DNA of 64,000 bases, from assembly GCF_027595985.1 (NCBI RefSeq), contig NC_073313.1, positions 105,295,052-105,359,051 of the forward strand, written 5' to 3'. The notes beneath the pieces are model-generated. The model was not told the origin of the DNA and did no database searches. It saw only the letters and a program-made list of their open reading frames with translations. Below, in pieces: positions 45,700-54,600 of the stretch. Positions within the stretch are counted from its first letter, which is position 1. Each line of letters starts with the position of its first letter. This stretch comes from Sorex araneus. Lineage: Eukaryota; Chordata; Mammalia; Eulipotyphla; Soricidae. A program made the position numbers and the translations under genes.

Positions 45700-48600
45700 A
45701 ATGTGTGTTTGATAAAGGATGTATAGTGACCAAAAGGAAGTATCTAATGAGGGATCTGGTTGGTGCTATTTTGGTTTGGATTCACTGGTGATTCCCATCT
45801 GCTTATTAAGGAATACATAAATTAGCTTCCTTAGCAGACTGCTTCATTAAGAACCTTACAATAATCATGTAGGAATTTTGACTGTTGCTTTCCAAAGTCA
45901 TGTGCATGATTCCCTGTAAACATCTGTAGGCTGACCTTGGCTGGATGCCAGCATAGACACTTGGGTGAAAGTCTGGTTTGACATGGGGGGGTGAGACTGT
46001 GAAAGGGCACCCTTGATTGGGCTGCTGAGCTCGTTTGCTGATGTTCCATGAGATTTAGAGTTATGTCAACATCACTTTCTTTTTCTTTACTGACCAATCT
46101 CACAAATCCTGTTGCAGTTTCTAGAAATGGCTGGGAAAGTGTCTGAGAAGCTTGAGGGCTGCACATCTTCTTTTCATATTTTAGGATATTTTGTGTCTGC
46201 TTTCCTTTGGTAACGTAAGAATTTGTATCATGAGTGAGAAAATTGAATCGAGGCTCAGAAAGTAAGGTGATTTGCCCAGGATCATTAGCCAAAATGTGTC
46301 AATTTTAGAAGTGAAAGCAGGTTTTCTGACTTCTCTGTTGGTTTCTCTGCCGAACACATACTTGGTATGATAGAGAAGCAGATGTGTTACCATTTTCTTT
46401 TTAACTTTTCCTCCTTGGTAAAGCACTTCAGGATGATTATTCTGGAAGTGAATTTTGTGGAAAACAAACTGGAAAATAAAGCCCCACAGTATTCTTGGTT
46501 GTTTAAACACAAATGCAAGCTATAGGGAGAATATAGAAATTGGTCTTGTTGGCAGGCTGTGGGGGGCTGGCTATGGGAGGGAACCTGGGAACATTGGTGA
46601 GGGAAGTTGACACAGCTGTTGGGATCGGTGCTGCAACATCATGTCTAAAACTCAACTATGAATAACTCTGTAAATCACAGTGCTTCCATAAAATTAAAAA
46701 ATTATAAAATATAGGTCTCGTAGTTAAGATGAAGTTAAGATGAAGATGAAGCTTTGTGAAGTATTCTAGAGTAGTTCAAATTCTGTCAATTTACAATTGA
46801 GGTAGGGTAGACACCTAATCACTATCATAGATCTGTAAAGGTTTGTGGTACTTAGAAACAAGCTAATCAGATATCCCCCAATTTGGACAATGTGGTAACT
46901 AATAATAAAAAATATGGGATGAATGCAATTCACATTCTGAAGACAATACTGGATATAATGCTTAAAACATTGGTTTCAGAAATCCTAGAAACAAAGAAAA
47001 CTGAAAAATCAGGATATAATGGCTGTTGGCTTCAAGTGTATTTCAGCTATGAATTCAAACTGTAACCTCAGGAGAGACATTTATGTCTTGGAAGCAAAGT
47101 AAGCCTCAGAAATGTGTCCCGTTTGTCAGAGTTCCAATAGCTAAGGGAGTGGGAGGAGTACATCCTTCCCCAATGCTGATTATGGAGTTTCGCAATTGCC
47201 CTCAATAAGCATAAGTTGCTTCTTGAGGCTTTGGTGGGGCTGTGCCTAAGGCACAGAGAAAATTACTGCAGACATTAATTATTTTGGTTTTCATCATAAG
47301 GCAACTTTGAACACCTGATAGTGATAGCAAAGGTATTTGTAGGTCCAAAGCTCAGTGTGGACATTTTTAAAAGGTTGTGCAACATTGACAGATTATGATT
47401 ATTCTAAAGCTTCCTTAGTTGTGAATTGTGTCCCCCGTCAACTGCTAAGTGTCAGAATAGCACTTCCTCCCATGAGATGCTTTTGGCTTGACCACAAAAA
47501 TATAAGGACAAAAGATGTTGTTGTCTCTGTGGAGATGAGACACTGGTGTCTGGGTAATACATGGATACACTGCCAGGTTTTGTGGTAATCTGTGTATTAC
47601 TTGACCGAAAAGGCCTTTGTCACAATCTTTCGTATAATAGTTTTCCCACTCCTTCCCTTGGGCTTAGTCAGTTATTTGACCAATTTCTTTCTTTGCTCTT
47701 ACTTTATGCCTAGTGAATCTTTGAAAATAACTTGTTTCCAGATGTCATAGTCATCACAATTTCAGATACTTAAGAATGTTCTGGCACTTAAAAATCATTT
47801 CTGCCTTTATGATGTAGCTTCTTTTTTCCCCTTCTAACTTCATAGTTAAAGTAACTTTTTTTCCCTAAAAAGACTGGAACTGGGAGAAACAAAAAGAACA
47901 ACCCAAAGAATACCAACGGATCTTACAATGCTTCTTAGATAGAAAGGACTGTTGCTACTCTATCCATCAAATGGGTAAGGTCACAAATAATTTAAAGAAA
48001 ACACTTATACCTAGCCTATTGATCCTCTGCCTTCTATGTTGCCCTGCTGAGATGTCTATCTGCTTAATTATTTATGTTAAAATTATTATTTTGTGGGGTG
48101 CTGAAAGACATTTGGCTAATGTGTTTATTTTTTCTGCATGAAAACAGCACAAATGGGTGTAGGAGAAGGGAAATCAATTGGTGAATGGTTTGGACCAAAT
48201 ACAGTTGCACAGGTGTTAAAGTAAGTAAAAAAAAGTTTGGCATTAGCTTCATTCTCCTGTCTTCTATGCCTCCCTCCACCAACAACTCAACTTCCCATCA
48301 ACCTACCTATTCTTGCCATTCCACAAAGCCGCCCAATACTTGTACGACATGCTTAGCTTTTTGAAATGTGTCATGCATATAAACATCTGTCTTAGTATAT
48401 CAGAGTTGCAGTCATTGGTACCCAGCAGATGTGGAGACATCTCAGGACTCATTCAATATCTCGTGCCCCTCATCCCCATAGATTGGGTCACACATGCCAA
48501 GGAGACATCAGCCAGTGAGTCATAGGGTTTCTATGAAGTTAAAGGGTTTATACTAAGTGGGGGCAGCAGAGCCAACATAGTTAAGACATGGATTATTTGC

Positions 48601-51600
48601 CTGTATATTATTAAAATCATTCATTCCTTTATCCCTTCATCCATTAACTGGGATCCTTCACTGTGCACAGCTCAGGGTGTATATAGTTCTTTCCTCAAGG
48701 AACTCACCACCTCAAGGATAAACCTCAAGGGAGTTTTGGAACCACTTTGTCATCTGTTCTCAAAGTCAAGGAACCCCGACACGGTACTTTTGTAATTGTC
48801 CTATTAAGTCCTGGAATGTACCTCACAGCAAGAGACAGGGTGAAGAGGCCAGGGTGGAGAGGACCGGTGTAGTGGAAATGAATGTTGTGAGTGATGTTAG
48901 CTCCTACACCTGCAGGGCACCTCACCTCACCAGTCTCCTTTTTGACAGACTATTACTGAATGAACACTCCATGAGATTGTATTTGTCTTGTTCACTACTG
49001 TAGTATGAGCTTATAAAACTGCCCAGGATATGTAACTGCTCAATAGACAAATGACTGAAAATGACAGTCAGAATAAGTCTAAATTTAGATAACGAAAGAT
49101 TGGAACCATCTGGCCTCTTTGGGTGGAGCATGCTTCCATTCCTGGACTCTCTGAAGCATGATGGAGGAATCTACTTCATACAATGTACAGATGGAGCACC
49201 AATTCAATTATTAGCAAATTTTTAGCAAACCAGAATACTTTAGAAATGTGTTTGTTGAGGAACAGTCTGGATATTTTTGAGGACTATTCTTTGAAAGCAG
49301 TGCAACCTCTCTTGAGGTCACTTTCTTACCTTAGTCTGGTGTACCTTTGGAGGCATTATTAGCTCTACTTAGTGAGGATCTGGCAATCCTTAAAGCACAA
49401 TTTAGGAATCCCTAGGACCCTTTTTAGAAAATGTAGATTAAGATGGCTGTACCAAGTACCCAAATTTGTTTTAACATTTCTAAGTTTTTGGGGGGTGGGG
49501 CACAGCTGGAGATGCTCAGGGCTTATTCCTGGTTCTTCACTCAGGAATCACTCCTGGTTGGCTTGGGAGACCACTCATGATGTCAGAGATTGAAACTGGG
49601 TTGGCCGTGTGTAGGGCAAGCACCCGACCCACTGTACTATTGCTTTGGCCAAAAATTCTTGGTTTTTAAATGCTGTTCCTCAGTGCTCACCTCTTTCTTC
49701 TGACCTTTCAAATCCCCACCAATGAGCAAATGGAACCATATGCTTTTTGAAAGGAATTTCAGTTCTGATTTCTCATGGTTGTTATTAAAACCAGTAGATC
49801 ACGAGGATCGTGACGTTATTGTTTTGGGGAAAGATACTACTAGAAAAGAAATGAAATAAATCAAATGGCAGAGGTAATGGAAGAGGTGAATACCTCTTCT
49901 TGGGTGATACATAGCTACTGATCAGCAAGATTTTATGTGGACCATCTGTAACCAGAATCTCTTAAACATGCTCTTACTGTATGTTGTGAGCTGCTGTAAG
50001 GAATCCTCTCTCTTTCTGGATTTTCCAGATTTTACCAGGGTTTATTCTCCATATTATCTGTGTTCCCAAGCATTGTATATTTTTTCATTAAAAATAAAAA
50101 TAATAGTAAGTTTGAATATCTTTAAGAAAAGAAAACAGAGGGGCCGTAGAGTACAGAGGTCCAAGTGTGACACCCAAACCAAAAATCAAAAAAAAAAAAA
50201 AGAAAATGGAAATGGGATCTCTTGGAAATAGACATAATGATAGCTTTTATTTTGACCATATAGGAGGCACGTTTCATGAAGTAGACTGCCATTTTGTAAA
50301 TCAGGACCTTCTCTTCAAGATTCAAGAACAGCAACTGTGTCATTCTACAGGTCTCTAGACACAGGATATTGCACAGTTGAGTCAAAGTGGTCAGAGCTGA
50401 CATGAAGCCCAGGTTCTGTTTGGTGATTTTAGGAACACTGGGCATAGACTGTAGTTCTTGCTATTGATATTTTCCCTTCCCTATTTGTGACTTCATTCTA
50501 TGTTGCTTTGCAGGAAGCTTGCTTTATTTGATGAGTGGAATTCTTTGGCGGTTTATGTGTCAATGGATAACACAGTGGTCATTGAGGATATCAGTGAGTC
50601 CCCAGACTGTTTTACCTTCATGGTTGGTGGGTGATGAGTTACTTCCTCACCATGCAGAAGCTTGAAGAGGAGGGAGATAGGGAGGAAAAGAGAGAGGAGA
50701 AGAGATGGGATTAGAACAGATAAGATGAGATGAGAAGGATCAGACCATTAGCAGGTTTTTTACTGCCTTTCAGTGAGGTATCCGACCCATTCCCTACAGG
50801 GTGCCTAACGTACAGGAAATCAGTTAAATTACTAATTGGTCTTCTGTCTCTGTCTTCCATTGTCCAGCCTTGTACTCCTAGTTATAAAGGATATCCAGAA
50901 TATACAGTGTCTGTCTTAGATGTTCTCACAGGCTAGTTGTGAACTGAGACCCAATGATCCTCTACTATCTGGTGGGAGATGAGTGCTTAGTTGCTAGAGG
51001 GAAGAGAGGTGAGGGCTGGAGGAGCAGTGGAACTTCCTTCAGGAGAAGCTGAGTTGGCTCCTGGTGTTGGAGGGGAGGGCCTTTCAGAAAGTCACAACCA
51101 GATTCCTTTAGTTTGACACTTGGAGTATCCCAGAGACCTGGAAAACTGTCATTTATCCACCTCTCTTGTCTTCTGTTTCTAGAAAAAATGTGCTGTGTCT
51201 TTCCCTTGAGAGTTGACCCAGCCAGTGAGAGTCCCCCTAACTCTCTGAATGCTTCAAACCAGAGTCAGGACACCTATGCCTGCAGCCCAGCCTGGAAACC
51301 CCTGCTGCTCATTGTGCCTCTTCGCCTGGGCATAAACCAAATCAATCCTGTCTATGTTGATGCATTCAAAGTAAGTCACACCTTTTCCCAAGCCCATTGC
51401 TGCCTGCCCATCACATCGCCATGTGAGCACAGAGATCCGTGAGCAGCAGTCCACAGTGAGTTGAGAATCCTGCATTCTCTTTCCCTCTAGGAGTGTTTTA
51501 AGATGCCACAGTCTTTAGGGGCATTAGGAGGAAAACCAAATAACGCCTATTATTTCATAGGATTCCTAGGTAAGAAAAGAGGAATTACAAGTAAGTCATT

Positions 51601-54600
51601 CTGGGCTAGGGAAGGGTGGGCAGAAGGTTTTCCTGGGAGACCAAGCAATTGCAATTAGCGACCCTCGGCAGGCCTGGAGATACTGTGGCTTCTCGTCAGC
51701 CCATTTTGTTCCCAACTTGATTTTTGTAAGTAGCTCTTCCTGGGGTAGAGGGAGGTGCGGATCCATTCTCCTTTGATGCTCTTACTTCCTTGCCTCTTGA
51801 CATAGTGATTCTAGGGCTGCTTTCTTACTTGTAAACAGCTTCAAGGTCACAGCATTGCTTAGCACATTCCTTTCCTTCCCGTGGTACCCAGGGCTGTGGG
51901 CTTTCATGCCCCTGGCCTTGTTGATCCCCTCTTGTTGAGATCTGGTTATTCAGACTAGAAACCTCCTCTGGCTCCCTAGTTCCACAGAGTCTGCTGCGTC
52001 ATTGTTCAGAGCCATGGCTGGTTGGGAATTAGAGGAAGCAAAGAGAGCTATCCTTTTCTCATAATGGTGCTATGCCTTTGATCCACTAACCTTCTAAAGA
52101 AGACTTTAATGTAGCACAGCACCCCTGGCCTAAATTGAGACCTTGGGAAATCCAGCCATCGTATACACTGGTTATGACCAGAGCTATTTAAGGCTCTTGG
52201 CACAACAGGTGAGCTGGTACAATGTTTCTCAAACTTTCAGGATCGTCCTGAGAGCCTGCCCTTTATAATATAGATTCATCAGGTCTGGGGTGGATATGAA
52301 ATTCTGCATTTTTAACTAGTGGTGCTGGTGTATACATGCCATGCTCTGAGGACTAAGGTCTAGCTACCTGGTTAGTGCTGACCAGCACAGGGAGAGGGGT
52401 GATGTGACTAGGGAAATGTGGCAAAGGATTCCTCTAGCGGGAGCATGGCCGGGAAAGGACTCTCAGAAGAGCTCTAAGCTTAGCTTTCAAGGCAGAGCCA
52501 TAGCTTGACAAGGGAAAGTCAAAACAGGCTCAGTGTGGGGAATGGTATGAGGGAAGTGCAGGGTGAAATGTGCTTGGTCATGCGTCTGTGTCCTTCTCAG
52601 ACAGTCAGGGAACTGCGGTCGGGTGGAAAGATACATACCTCGTACCTGGCCTTCTCTGGAAGTTTACCACTTTCTAACTCTGTGACTGTGGGAAAAGTAT
52701 ACCAGGTCTCTCAGTCTTAGGATCCTCTATGGAAAACAGGGCTAACAGCTGACTCCATACAGAGCACTCAGCAAAGAGCCAGGCGTGTAGGCCACACTCA
52801 GGAAAAGGTAGCTGTATCCTGCCTGCTGAACTCTCCTTTGTCTGCTTCATCTCCCTCTCCATCTTTTGTTTCCTTGGATTTTTAGGTCACACCCCAAGCT
52901 AGGACCTCTCACACATTTTATGATCCCGCTCTTTGAGCCCTCTTCTTTCTCTTTCTCCGCTTCCCTTCTTCCTTGCCAGTTTCTTAGCGCTCTCTAATGC
53001 TGCCATCTACTGGTCAATCTTAAGAATTACAGCTTGATGGAAAATGGAACCACAGAGGCGCTTTTTCATAAGTAAAGAACCGTGTCTGAAGTGATGTCAA
53101 TGTAGATGTTCCTTGTTCTAAGCATTTTGATTCTTGTTAATGAATGTTTCAAAACTCTATCTCCTGGGATTGGAGAGATAGTACGTAGATTAAGGTGTTT
53201 GCCTGACATGTGGTTAATGGAGTTTGATTCTCTGTACCACATATGGTCGTTCCCTGCCACCCAGCACCTCCAGGGGTAGGCTCTAAGGACAGCATATATT
53301 CTTGCCCTTTGAATGATCTCTCTAGCTCAAGAACTGCCATTTTTATGAATGGCAGTCTTGCACCAGGGACTCTGCAAACTTTTTATATTTATCTATGTCT
53401 GTATCTTTACCTGTATCTATATCTAAGCCAATACATGTGTGTAATACACATACAGGAAACACAGTTATGTATGAATATGTGTGTATAGAGTTAACATGAG
53501 ACCCCGTGTGAAGGCAGTATTTTCATTTTCATTTGATTCGTATTGAAACTGAACTTGAGCATTCTCTCAAGGTCACTCAGTATTGAAGTCAGCATTCAAT
53601 CCCAATTTAATCATCCTTCTGACCATATTGCATTCCTTCCCTAGGGCCTCCATGCCCACTGCAAAGCTGAGAAAAGCTCTAGGCGTGCGAGACTATCACC
53701 AGTTTGAGACTCTGGCCATCAGATTTTGCCTGTTTTGAAAGCTGCCTGCCCTGCCCTTGGATAGAGGCTGCCCTTGTAGATCTGTAGCACGAGCCCCCTT
53801 TCTGCAGGTGGTTGGCCAGACTCCCCCTTTCATGCCTTGTTAAAGATCTTGGTTCCGTGTCTATATAGAATCTCTCAGCCATATTTCTCTTAAGCATATT
53901 TAGAACCTAACAGTCTAGAAGGCTTCACACCCCCACCCTACCCCCATTACATGGGAAAGAAACAGAATCAGATAAGATCAGACTCCCCCTTCACTCTATC
54001 TATCTAACATGCACACACACAGAGGAAATGATGAGAGCCAGAGGGACAAGAATCACGGTTATGGGGCTAGAGAGATAATAAAGCGGGTGGTATGCTTGCT
54101 TTGTAGGCAGCCCACCTGGGTTCAATTCTGGCACCACATATGGTTGCCTGAGCCCATCTAGGAGTGATCCCTAAGTGAAGATCAGTCGTAAGCTCTGAGC
54201 ACTGTTGGGTGAGGCCCCCATTTTTTTAAAGTTGGAGTTATTATTTCTAGCATCTTAATTTGAAACACTGATAGATGGCTCACTTCTAAGGCTACTTTCA
54301 CTTCTTATTTTGTACAGCTTCATTTTCCCTCTAATATTCTGGGTTAGTAAGTAGGCTTCTTCTCTATGTCCTGGCTGTTGCTCTTCATTGTGACTTAAGG
54401 CTTTCTTGATGTAACTCCTTGTGAATTAGTCAGAATGTGTACCTTGACTTTCATAAAGCAAGTCATATAAGTGCAATAATTTTTATATATGCTGGTACAT
54501 ACATTTTTAGGGAGATCCTTTTAAAGAGCAAGATGCTTATATGACCTTTCATGTTTGTACGGTGTTTGAAGCATTTCATAGCCTTGGGATCTTCATATCT

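Noticed and set aside
45831-46292. 153-codon minus-strand open frame in ATG4A intron 4
   Set aside because: No similarity recognised, and it overlaps a MIR fragment at one end; antisense to the intron with no promoter signal.
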